The notes below the pieces were generated by a model. That model worked only from the letters and a program-made list of their open reading frames with translations. It did not search any database and was not told the DNA's origin. Positions 5,708 to 11,086 of a stretch of DNA of 11,086 bases are shown in pieces. Numbering within the stretch: position 1 is the stretch's first letter; the number at the start of each line of letters is the position of its first letter. A program made the translations under genes and the position numbers. Source of the DNA: an uncultured Bacilli bacterium (GTDB lineage Bacteria; Bacillota_I; Bacilli_A; RF39; UBA660); contig CAKOLG010000034.1 in assembly GCA_934096175.1 (NCBI GenBank), forward strand, positions 1 to 11,086, given 5' to 3'.

Positions 5708-7441
5708 ATGATAAAAAAGATTAGTATTTTAATTTTATTATTTACATTATTAGGGTGTAGTATTTCGTTAAGTACAACTTTTGGCAAGTATTTACTAAGT
5801 AAAAGTATAAATGGTGAAATAAAAGTATATCAAGAAGATTTTTGTATTAAAAATAATATTACGAAGTTAAGTGAATGTATGTTAGTAATGGAAAATTATG
5901 CAAATTCTATTGAAAATGCTAAATTGTATATAAATAGTAAAAATGATAATAACTTTCAGCAGGCTTTTCCTAAGTATCAATATAAAGATGATTCTAATAA
6001 TTATGTTTTAAAAAATAATTTAAATATTAGTTATGATACTCCAATATATTTTAGTAATTCTTATACTTTTGATGAGAATAGTGGAATGTATACTTTAGTT
6101 AATTATGTTTATGAATTGATTTCTTTAGAATATGTTAATTATTATTATTGTGCAGATGGTACAGTTACTTGTCCGACACTTTATAAAGTAAATGCAATTG
6201 ATTCAAATACTTTAAATGTTACATCTATAACATCTATGACGTATACGAAAGTTCAGCCGTTTTCTGAGCAAGAAGTAGGTTTATATAGAACTTTAGATAA
6301 TCAAGGTGAGTCGTATTATTATCGTGGAGAGGTAGAAAATAATTATGTTAAATTTGCTGGTTTTATATGGCGTATTGTTAGAAGAAATGGAGATGGTAGT
6401 GTTAGATTAGTCTACTATAGTGACGGAACAGAGAAAAAAACTGAACAAGGTAATATAATTTTTGATAAATCTAAAGCAGCAGAAGGCATTGGTTATAGTC
6501 AATTTAGTGTTAGGGCTTATTCACCAAATGATGTTGGTTATATGATTGCAAAAAATGATGAAGTTATAGATGGAGAAGATTATTTTTATTATGAAAATAT
6601 TGTAAGTAGTAGGAAGTATGTGTTTGCTGTAAATTATGAAATAAATAATGATTCTAAAACATTTATTTTAAAGGGAGATAATAAGGTTACTGATATTTGG
6701 GAGAATGTTAGGCAAAATAGTAACTATAATGGTTATTATACATGTTTTCATTCTTATACAACTAGTGATACTGAGTGTAATCAGTTATTTAAAATAGATA
6801 CATCAGCAGTATATAATCAATATAATAGAGCATTTGTAAAAGTAATGACATATTCAACATCTTCTTACGAAAAAAATTTAGTTAATGAAGAAAGTTCGTC
6901 AATAAAAGTATATCTTGATAAGTGGTATGAAAATGTTATTTATAATAAATATGATAATTATTTAGCAGATAATATTTTTTGTAGTGACCGTACTATAGAT
7001 AAGAATTTTCCAAACTATACTGGTCAAGGGTGGCGAATTGATGTGGGGACTATATATGATTCACAAACACGTGTAAAACCAACTTTACAGTGTAGTCAAT
7101 TAGCAGATAGTTTTAGTGTAAGCGATAAGATTGGTAATGGAGCTCTTACATATCCGGTTGGTTTATTAACTTTAGATGAAACTAGATTTGCAGGTTTAAC
7201 GTCAAACATGGTTAATACAAATAATTATTTATCTATCAATTCTTCTTGGTGGCTTATGACTCCAGGAGGTTATTATGCGATTACAGGTCTTACGGGTGTA
7301 TCAGCAATATCGCCTGATGGATTTAGTATTATACCTGATACTCTTAGTAGTAGAGTTATTAGACCTGTTATTAATTTAAAGAAAGATGTGGTTATTGTAT
7401 CTGGAGATGGAACAATAGGGAATCCATATTTTGTTGCTTGA
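5708..7441 (+). CDS. Predicted phase-variable surface lipoprotein of unknown function
   Basis: This is a 577-residue exported protein. ATG 5708 is chosen because AAGGTGG (5696-5702) sits five bases upstream; an upstream in-frame GTG at 5699 lies inside that binding site. Residues 1-16 form a short basic-hydrophobic signal, and LLGC (14-17) is a plausible lipobox with C17 as the lipidated residue. Residues 30-185 are polar with scattered cysteines and no motif I know. From about 190 a pattern familiar from large sets of gut Firmicutes surface proteins appears: GLYRTLDNQGESYYYRG, YVKFAGFIWRIVR-NGDGSVRL (213-234), a WY...FCSDR block (406-428) and a terminal SRVIRPVINLKKD-GDGT-GNPY ending (548-574). 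The ending recalls C-type-lectin-like folds. No catalytic motif is seen. It stands alone, driven by the invertible promoter and closed by a terminator; an adhesin or surface antigen role is inferred. Confidence 0.85.
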   Translation: MIKKISILILLFTLLGCSISLSTTFGKYLLSKSINGEIKVYQEDFCIKNNITKLSECMLVMENYANSIENAKLYINSKNDNNFQQAFPKYQYKDDSNNYVLKNNLNISYDTPIYFSNSYTFDENSGMYTLVNYVYELISLEYVNYYYCADGTVTCPTLYKVNAIDSNTLNVTSITSMTYTKVQPFSEQEVGLYRTLDNQGESYYYRGEVENNYVKFAGFIWRIVRRNGDGSVRLVYYSDGTEKKTEQGNIIFDKSKAAEGIGYSQFSVRAYSPNDVGYMIAKNDEVIDGEDYFYYENIVSSRKYVFAVNYEINNDSKTFILKGDNKVTDIWENVRQNSNYNGYYTCFHSYTTSDTECNQLFKIDTSAVYNQYNRAFVKVMTYSTSSYEKNLVNEESSSIKVYLDKWYENVIYNKYDNYLADNIFCSDRTIDKNFPNYTGQGWRIDVGTIYDSQTRVKPTLQCSQLADSFSVSDKIGNGALTYPVGLLTLDETRFAGLTSNMVNTNNYLSINSSWWLMTPGGYYAITGLTGVSAISPDGFSIIPDTLSSRVIRPVINLKKDVVIVSGDGTIGNPYFVA

Positions 7442-7455
7442 AATTTATATTTTAT

Positions 7456-7489
7456 GCCTGTTTATAAAGTATTATTAACAGGCTTTTTT
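7456..7489 (+). terminator. Intrinsic terminator of the lipoprotein gene
   Basis: GCCTGTT (7456-7462) pairs perfectly with AACAGGC (7477-7483) across a 14-nt AT-rich loop, followed by six T (7484-7489). It lies 14 bases after the stop codon and separates the phase-variable unit from the two-component system. Confidence 0.85.
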
Positions 7490-7506
7490 ATATGTGTTTA
7501 AATTTT

Positions 7507-7523
7507 TTTCATTAAAATTTCAC
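7507..7523 (+). promoter_or_regulatory. Possible response-regulator box (two repeats, 11-bp period)
   Basis: TTTCAT (7507-7512) and TTTCAC (7518-7523) start exactly 11 bp apart, one helical turn, as in binding sites of OmpR/PhoB-class regulators. The pair lies just upstream of the promoter of a gene coding for such a regulator. A similar three-copy array lies just downstream of the partner kinase gene. Binding is inferred. Confidence 0.5.
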
Positions 7524-7536
7524 ATTTGTAGTATAG

Positions 7537-7542
7537 TATAAT
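7537..7542 (+). promoter_or_regulatory. -10 element of the two-component operon
   Basis: A perfect TATAAT lies 17 bases before the GTG start. No consensus -35 is present at the normal distance; the 11-bp-period repeats occupy that region, as in activator-dependent promoters. Confidence 0.55.
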
Positions 7543-7559
7543 TTGAAGAGGTGGTATTT

Positions 7560-8228
7560 GTGAAAATATTGGTTGTTGATGATGAACCGCTTATTAGGGA
7601 TGTCATAAGAGAGTATTTACAACTTGAAGGATATGATGTTGATGAAGCTTGTGATGGTGAAAAAGCTGTTTTGTTGGTAGAAAAAAATGATTATTCATTA
7701 GTTATAATGGATATAATGATGCCAAATATGGATGGTTATCAGGCTTGTAAAAAAATAAAAAATAAGAATGCAAAAGTTCCTTTTATTATGTTGTCAGCAA
7801 GAGGAGAAGAGTATGATAAATTAATAGGATTTGATTTAGGAATTGATGATTATGTAACAAAGCCTTTTAGTCCAAAAGAATTAGTAGCAAGAGTTAAAGC
7901 TGTTTTAAAAAGAAGTTTGGGTGATGAGACAACATATAAATTTGGTGGCTTGGTAATTGATGAAAAAGCTCATGATGTATTTGTTGATAATGAAAAGATT
8001 TATTTGACACCAAAAGAGTATGATTTATTGAAATATTTTGTAGCAAATAAAAATATTGCTTTGTCTCGTGAGCAGTTATTAACTAATGTTTGGGGATATG
8101 ATTTTTATGGTGATGATAGAACTATTGATACGCATGTAAAAACATTAAGAAGTAATTTGAAGGAATATAGAGATTGTATTACTACTGTTAGAGGGATAGG
8201 TTATAAATTTGAATATAAAGAAGATTAA
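7560..8228 (+). CDS. OmpR/PhoB-class DNA-binding response regulator
   Basis: This is the cytoplasmic transcription factor of a two-component system. The start is GTG 7560, seven bases after AGAGGTGG; the in-frame GTG at 7551 lies within that binding site. The 222-residue protein starts MKILVVDDEP, with acidic pocket D7-D8, phospho-acceptor D51 (in VIMDIMMPNMDG), the switch serine S79 (MLSA) and K101 (in YVTKPF). A winged-helix domain follows (about 124-218) with YLTPKEYDLLKY, WGYDFYGDDRTIDTHV and a terminal TTVRGIGYKFE wing. All key residues are present. The last 20 bases overlap the kinase gene, so the two are a pair. The signal is unknown; PhoP, WalR or cell-envelope systems are possible models. 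Confidence 0.95.
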   Translation: MKILVVDDEPLIRDVIREYLQLEGYDVDEACDGEKAVLLVEKNDYSLVIMDIMMPNMDGYQACKKIKNKNAKVPFIMLSARGEEYDKLIGFDLGIDDYVTKPFSPKELVARVKAVLKRSLGDETTYKFGGLVIDEKAHDVFVDNEKIYLTPKEYDLLKYFVANKNIALSREQLLTNVWGYDFYGDDRTIDTHVKTLRSNLKEYRDCITTVRGIGYKFEYKED

Positions 8229-9624
8229 AAATAGTACTATAAAAAATAAGGCATTATTTTATTTAATATTATTTTCTTTATTTATTATATTGTTGTTATG
8301 GCAATCTCAATTATTAATGTCAAATTATTTGTATGAAAAATATCAAGAAAAAGATATGGATGATATTGCTAAAGAAATATCAAATATTGATAAAGATTCT
8401 TTACATAGTTATTTAAGTAATGTTGTTTATAATAATTCAGTTTGTATTGAATATGTTGATAAATATGGTTATACGTTATTGTATAATGATGATTCAACAG
8501 GCTGTTTGTTAGGTAAAAATAAGGTTGATTTAAGTAAATATAAAAGAGAACTTAGGAATAGTGATGAAGAAAGAAAGGCAATAAAGTTAGTAAATCCTGA
8601 TTATAAATCATATGCGCTTTTGTATGGCATTCGAGTTGATAATGGTTATGTTTATTTATTTACAATGTTAAGTAATGTTAATAAAAATGAATCATTAGTT
8701 AGGGGACAATTAATTTATATTACAATTATAGTTATTGTATTAGCTATTGTTATAAGTATGTTTTTATCAAAGAAAATTAGCGAACCAATCGTTAAAATAA
8801 CAGAAAAATCAAAATTGTTAGCAAATGGAAATTATAATGTTGTTTTTGAAAAAAATGGTATTAAAGAGATAGATGAACTGGCTGATTCTTTAAATTATTT
8901 AGAGGATGAGGTAAGTAAGACTGATCAATATCGAAGAGATTTAATGGCTAATGTTTCGCATGATTTAAAAACTCCATTAACAATGATTAAGGCGTATGCT
9001 GAAATGGTACGAGATATTAGTTATAATGACAAAGAAAAAAGGGAAGCTAATTTAAATGTTATAATTGAAGAAACGGATCGTTTAAATGTTTTAGTTGGCG
9101 ATATTTTAACGTTATCTAAGTTACAAGCGAATGCTGATACTATAGATATTGAAACGTTTGATTTAAAAAAAGAGATAGACAATGTTATACGTCGATATGA
9201 TATTTTACAAGAGACAGAAAAGTATAAGATAATTGTGGAAACTCCAGAAACGGTTATGGTAAGAGCTGATAAGAAAAAAATTAATCAAGTAATTTATAAT
9301 TTGGTTAATAATGCAATTAATTATACTGGTGATGATAAAACAGTTATAATAAAGGTTACAGAGTATAAGAAAGATTATTTGGTAGAAATTAAGGATTCAG
9401 GTAAAGGAATTGCAGAGGCTGATATTGAACATATATGGGATAAATATTATAAAAATGAAAAAAATCATAAAAGGAATGTTGTTGGTACAGGTTTAGGATT
9501 ATCTATTGTTAAAGGAATTTTAGAATGTCATAATTTTAAGTATGGTGTAAATAGTAAGAAAGGGAATGGAACAACTTTTTACTTTAGAATAAATAAAATA
9601 AATGTATCAAGTGTAAAAAAATAA
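8209..9624 (+). CDS. Membrane sensor histidine kinase
   Basis: This is the sensor partner of the adjacent regulator. The start is the rare TTG 8209, inside the end of the regulator gene, behind GGATAGG; no in-frame ATG precedes the first membrane helix. The 471 residues are arranged as TM1 (about 16-32), an extracellular loop of some 130 residues with no recognised sensor fold, TM2 (about 168-187), a HAMP linker (188-238), a HisKA domain with VSHDLKTPLTM (phospho-acceptor H251), the N-box NQVIYNLVNNAINYT (359-373), the G1 box DSGKGIAE (396-403) with WDKYY, and the G2 box GTGLGLSIV (426-434). There is no PAS domain between HAMP and HisKA, unlike most WalK or PhoR kinases. All catalytic boxes are intact. 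Confidence 0.95.
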   Translation: MNIKKIKNSTIKNKALFYLILFSLFIILLLWQSQLLMSNYLYEKYQEKDMDDIAKEISNIDKDSLHSYLSNVVYNNSVCIEYVDKYGYTLLYNDDSTGCLLGKNKVDLSKYKRELRNSDEERKAIKLVNPDYKSYALLYGIRVDNGYVYLFTMLSNVNKNESLVRGQLIYITIIVIVLAIVISMFLSKKISEPIVKITEKSKLLANGNYNVVFEKNGIKEIDELADSLNYLEDEVSKTDQYRRDLMANVSHDLKTPLTMIKAYAEMVRDISYNDKEKREANLNVIIEETDRLNVLVGDILTLSKLQANADTIDIETFDLKKEIDNVIRRYDILQETEKYKIIVETPETVMVRADKKKINQVIYNLVNNAINYTGDDKTVIIKVTEYKKDYLVEIKDSGKGIAEADIEHIWDKYYKNEKNHKRNVVGTGLGLSIVKGILECHNFKYGVNSKKGNGTTFYFRINKINVSSVKK

Positions 9625-9626
9625 TC

Positions 9627-9654
9627 TTTCACTTTTTCTTCACAATAATTTCAT
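9627..9654 (+). promoter_or_regulatory. Possible response-regulator box (three repeats, 11-bp period) with downstream -10
   Basis: TTTCAC (9627-9632), CTTCAC (9638-9643) and TTTCAT (9649-9654) start exactly 11 bp apart. A -10-like TATCAT follows at 9665-9670, ten bases after the last repeat, the layout of PhoB-type activated promoters where the box replaces the -35. The array begins two bases after the kinase stop codon. The same hexamer family precedes the regulator gene. Confidence 0.5.
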
Positions 9655-9682
9655 AATTGTAATGTATCATGTAATTATGAAA
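9649..9682. repeat. Perfect 10-bp inverted repeat around the -10-like element
   Basis: TTTCATAATT (9649-9658) and AATTATGAAA (9673-9682) are perfect reverse complements separated by 14 bases that hold TATCAT. The left arm is the last repeat of the regulator-box array, and the right arm overlaps the AAAGGAG sequence. It could be a second, oppositely oriented operator half-site. Confidence 0.6.
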
Positions 9683-9837
9683 GGAGAAGTGATAGTTATA
9701 GAATGAGAAAATTGTATTAATTAAAGATAATAAATAAATTTAATTATATAATATAAAACCCTATACAATTAAAATAACATATAAACTCAAACTCACACTT
9801 TTTGAAAAAGACAATTTGATGTCTTTTTCTTTTTTTT
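9677..9837 (+). ncRNA. Candidate short transcript of unknown function
   Basis: The gap between the kinase and the next gene has a promoter-like array, a predicted start near 9677 and a strong terminator ending at 9837, giving a possible RNA of about 160 nt. A good Shine-Dalgarno AAAGGAG (9680-9686) is followed only by trivial frames: GTG 9689 (5 codons, too close) and ATG 9703 (5 codons, too far). The region is AT-rich and stop-filled in all frames. It may be a small RNA, the remnant of a lost regulated gene, or simply the 3' UTR of the kinase gene. This entry is inference. Confidence 0.28.
9804..9837 (+). terminator. Strong intrinsic terminator
   Basis: GAAAAAGAC (9804-9812) pairs perfectly with GTCTTTTTC (9821-9829) over 9 bp with an 8-nt loop, followed by eight T (9830-9837). 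It ends transcription from the two-component operon and/or the short orphan transcript. Confidence 0.85.
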
Positions 9838-9838
9838 A

Positions 9839-9847
9839 TGATATAAT
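9839..9847 (+). promoter_or_regulatory. Extended -10 promoter of the COG2426-like gene
   Basis: TG (9839-9840), A, then TATAAT (9842-9847) form a perfect extended -10 directly after the terminator, with the same TGATATAAT as in the invertible promoter. Transcription would start near 9854, before the GGGTGA binding site and ATG 9883. Confidence 0.6.
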
Positions 9848-9882
9848 TTTTTTATGCATAAATATATATAAAGGGTGATTTT

Positions 9883-10356
9883 ATGAATATTGTTTGGAAA
9901 TATTTTATTGTTTTTATTGTTTCTATGGTACCATTAGTTGAACTTAGAGGAGCTATTCCTATTGCAGTTGGGTTAGAACTGCCTAAATTAATATCATTTA
10001 TTGTTGCAATTGTTGGTAATATGTTACCTGTTCCTATTATTTATTTATTTGCTAGAAAAGTTTTGGAATGGGGAAAAGATAAAAAGTATATAGGTAAATT
10101 TTTTACTTGGTGTTTGATTAAAGGTGAAAAGGGTGGTAGAAAGTTACAAGCTACTGCAGGAAAAGGTCTTTATTGGGCTCTATTTGTGTTTGTTGCTATT
10201 CCTTTACCAGGAACTGGAGCATGGACTGGGACATTAGCGGCAAGTATTTTAGATTTAGATTTTAAAAAAACAACTTTGGCGGTAATGGCAGGTGTATTAG
10301 TAGCTGGAGCAATTATGATGGCAATCTCATTTGGTTTATTTGAGGTGATATTTTAG
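9883..10356 (+). CDS. COG2426-type small membrane protein ("small multi-drug export" family)
   Basis: This is a 157-residue integral membrane protein of the family annotated as small multi-drug export proteins (COG2426), distantly DedA-like. Hydrophobic segments lie at about 5-30, 35-58, 97-120 and 131-155. The family signatures are ELRGAIP (20-26), with charged residues E20 and R22 inside a hydrophobic stretch, and PLPGTGAWTG (108-117), a re-entrant-loop-like block. Between the two halves is a basic cytoplasmic stretch (60-95). The ATG has a GGGTGA binding site. Its stop overlaps the next gene by one base, so the two are translationally coupled. Despite the family name, drug export has little support; the substrate is unknown. 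Confidence 0.9.
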   Translation: MNIVWKYFIVFIVSMVPLVELRGAIPIAVGLELPKLISFIVAIVGNMLPVPIIYLFARKVLEWGKDKKYIGKFFTWCLIKGEKGGRKLQATAGKGLYWALFVFVAIPLPGTGAWTGTLAASILDLDFKKTTLAVMAGVLVAGAIMMAISFGLFEVIF

Positions 10357-10988
10357 TGGATACAGTTGTTTATTTAGTAAGGCATGCCGAAATTTGTGCC
10401 AAATCTAATTTTAGAAATGTTGATGTTAAAGAAGAAGTGCATGGTGAAAACCAAATATTAAGTGTAAGTGGTGAGGAAAAAGCTAAAGCATTAAGTGAAC
10501 TTGAATATTTGCAAAATATTGATACAATTTATTCATCTAATTGTGCTAAATCTTTTGCTACAGCTAAATATATTGCGCAAGATAATAATACTATTATCAA
10601 TGTAGATGAACGTTTAAATGAAAGAAAAATTGGCAATATAGGTGATATGGAATGGCGTGATTATCTACGTTTACAAATGAAAAATTTTGATTATAAATTA
10701 CCTAATGGTGAATCACTAAATGAAACTAAAAAGCGAATGGTTGATGCTTTAAAAAATATTTTAATGTTTGAATCTGGTAATAGGATAGTTGTTTTCTCTC
10801 ATAGTATGGCTTTGACTTGTTTGCTTAGTGCTTGGTGCGATATGGGCTTTAATTATGATGGTGAAATAATTTTATCTTATAATGAAGAAACTATTGTTGA
10901 TGGGAGATGGACTGCACCAATGGTTATTGAAGTTACATTTGATGGAATGAATGTAAAGAATATTCGATTATTAGATTTAGAAATGTAA
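10356..10988 (+). CDS. Histidine phosphatase (phosphoglycerate-mutase-like) family protein
   Basis: This is a 210-residue cytoplasmic member of the histidine phosphatase superfamily. The start is GTG 10356, overlapping the preceding stop by one base, with GAGGTG eight bases upstream. The phospho-accepting histidine is in YLVRHAE (H10, R9), with A replacing the usual G of RHG. LNERKIGN (87-94) carries the expected acidic/basic residues, and FSHSMALT (147-154) supplies the second histidine, H149. The block that normally reads SxxxRAxxTA is SSNCAKSFATA (60-70), with K65 where an arginine contacts phosphate. It may still be active. The substrate (phosphosugar, phosphoglycerate or nucleotide) cannot be told. 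A strong terminator follows. Confidence 0.88.
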   Translation: MDTVVYLVRHAEICAKSNFRNVDVKEEVHGENQILSVSGEEKAKALSELEYLQNIDTIYSSNCAKSFATAKYIAQDNNTIINVDERLNERKIGNIGDMEWRDYLRLQMKNFDYKLPNGESLNETKKRMVDALKNILMFESGNRIVVFSHSMALTCLLSAWCDMGFNYDGEIILSYNEETIVDGRWTAPMVIEVTFDGMNVKNIRLLDLEM

Positions 10989-11017
10989 AAAATAACAGTA
11001 GAAACTGTTATTTTTTT
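10987..11017 (+). terminator. Strong intrinsic terminator after the histidine phosphatase gene
   Basis: TAACAGT (10993-10999) pairs perfectly with ACTGTTA (11004-11010) around an AGAA tetraloop, with a preceding A run and seven T after it (11011-11017). The symmetric A and T runs mean it could act in both directions. Confidence 0.88.
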
Positions 11018-11019
11018 CA

Positions 11020-11052
11020 GAGTGTTGACAAAGTTCAATACTCTTTTCTTTT
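11020..11052 (+). terminator. Second hairpin followed by a T-rich run (possible tandem terminator)
   Basis: GAGTGTTGA (11020-11028) pairs with TCAATACTC (11035-11043; a single G-U pair), with a 6-nt loop, then TTTTCTTTT. It may be a backup terminator or a leader structure of the next gene. Confidence 0.45.
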
Positions 11053-11063
11053 GTAAAAAGATG

Positions 11064-11072
11064 TGATAAAAT
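11064..11072 (+). promoter_or_regulatory. Possible promoter for a gene beyond the window
   Basis: TG (11064-11065), A, then TAAAAT (11067-11072) resemble an extended -10 element with one mismatch. The window ends 14 bases later, so no downstream gene can be confirmed. Confidence 0.3.
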
Positions 11073-11086
11073 TAATTTGCGAGATA

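Noticed and set aside
9658..9675. TGTAAT-N6-TGTAAT as a WalR-type box
   Set aside because: WalR boxes use a 5-bp gap (11-bp period); here the gap is six, the direct repeat lies inside the inverted repeat, and the kinase lacks the PAS domain typical of WalK.
11025..11030. Consensus TTGACA as a -35 element
   Set aside because: No -10 hexamer lies 16-19 bp downstream; the bases form part of a hairpin stem followed by a T-rich run.
1..11086. Mollicutes genetic code (TGA = Trp), CRISPR arrays, insertion sequences, - strand genes
   Set aside because: Tryptophans are TGG and TGA ends several genes; no regularly spaced repeat array and no transposase were seen; - strand frames over the genes are not convincing.

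Overview
This window is a strongly AT-rich stretch of a low-GC Firmicutes-like (Bacilli or RF39-type) chromosome. TGA acts as a stop codon (tsaE, rimI and the surface lipoprotein all end in TGA) and tryptophan is coded by TGG, so this is not a Mycoplasma-type genetic code. All recognisable genes lie on the + strand, with Gram-positive style ribosome binding sites and several extended -10 promoters (TGnTATAAT). The lineage is inferred from composition and protein families only.

Layout: (1) 1-58 is the 3' end of a 5S rRNA, the tail of an rRNA operon. (2) 164-2663 is the t6A tRNA-modification cluster tsaE, tsaB, rimI, tsaD; tsaE ends in its own terminator, and tsaB-rimI-tsaD restart from their own promoter and overlap one another. 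(3) 2727-4737 holds an extended SDR/NAD-dependent epimerase-like protein and a patatin-like phospholipase, closely spaced. (4) 4792-5517 is a YebC/TACO1-family translation protein of the YeeN type. (5) 5544-5693 is a likely invertible promoter switch driving (6) 5708-7441, a 577-residue predicted surface lipoprotein. (7) 7560-9624 is an OmpR/PhoB-class two-component system. Repeats with an 11-bp period lie just upstream of it and just downstream, where a short orphan transcript may start. (8) 9883-10988 is a small COG2426-type membrane protein followed by a histidine phosphatase, ended by a strong terminator. The last 70 bases hold a second hairpin and a possible promoter for a gene outside the window.

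The most striking element is at 5544-5693. Two 21-bp sites, each built as CATAAAG-N7-CTTTATG, carry 7-bp spacers that are exact reverse complements (CTAACTA and TAGTTAG). This is the geometry expected of tyrosine-recombinase sites set up for inversion. The 108 bp between them contain a bidirectional intrinsic terminator followed by a perfect extended -10 promoter facing the lipoprotein gene. As written, the switch is ON; inverted, the promoter would fire away from the gene and the terminator would sit just before it. No recombinase gene lies in the window, so one would have to act from elsewhere. This is the expected design of a phase-variable surface protein.

A second regulatory observation concerns the two-component system. 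TTTCAY-like hexamers repeat exactly every 11 bp (two copies before the regulator gene, three after the kinase gene), which suggests autoregulation and control of a short terminator-ended transcript that has a good Shine-Dalgarno sequence but no convincing reading frame.
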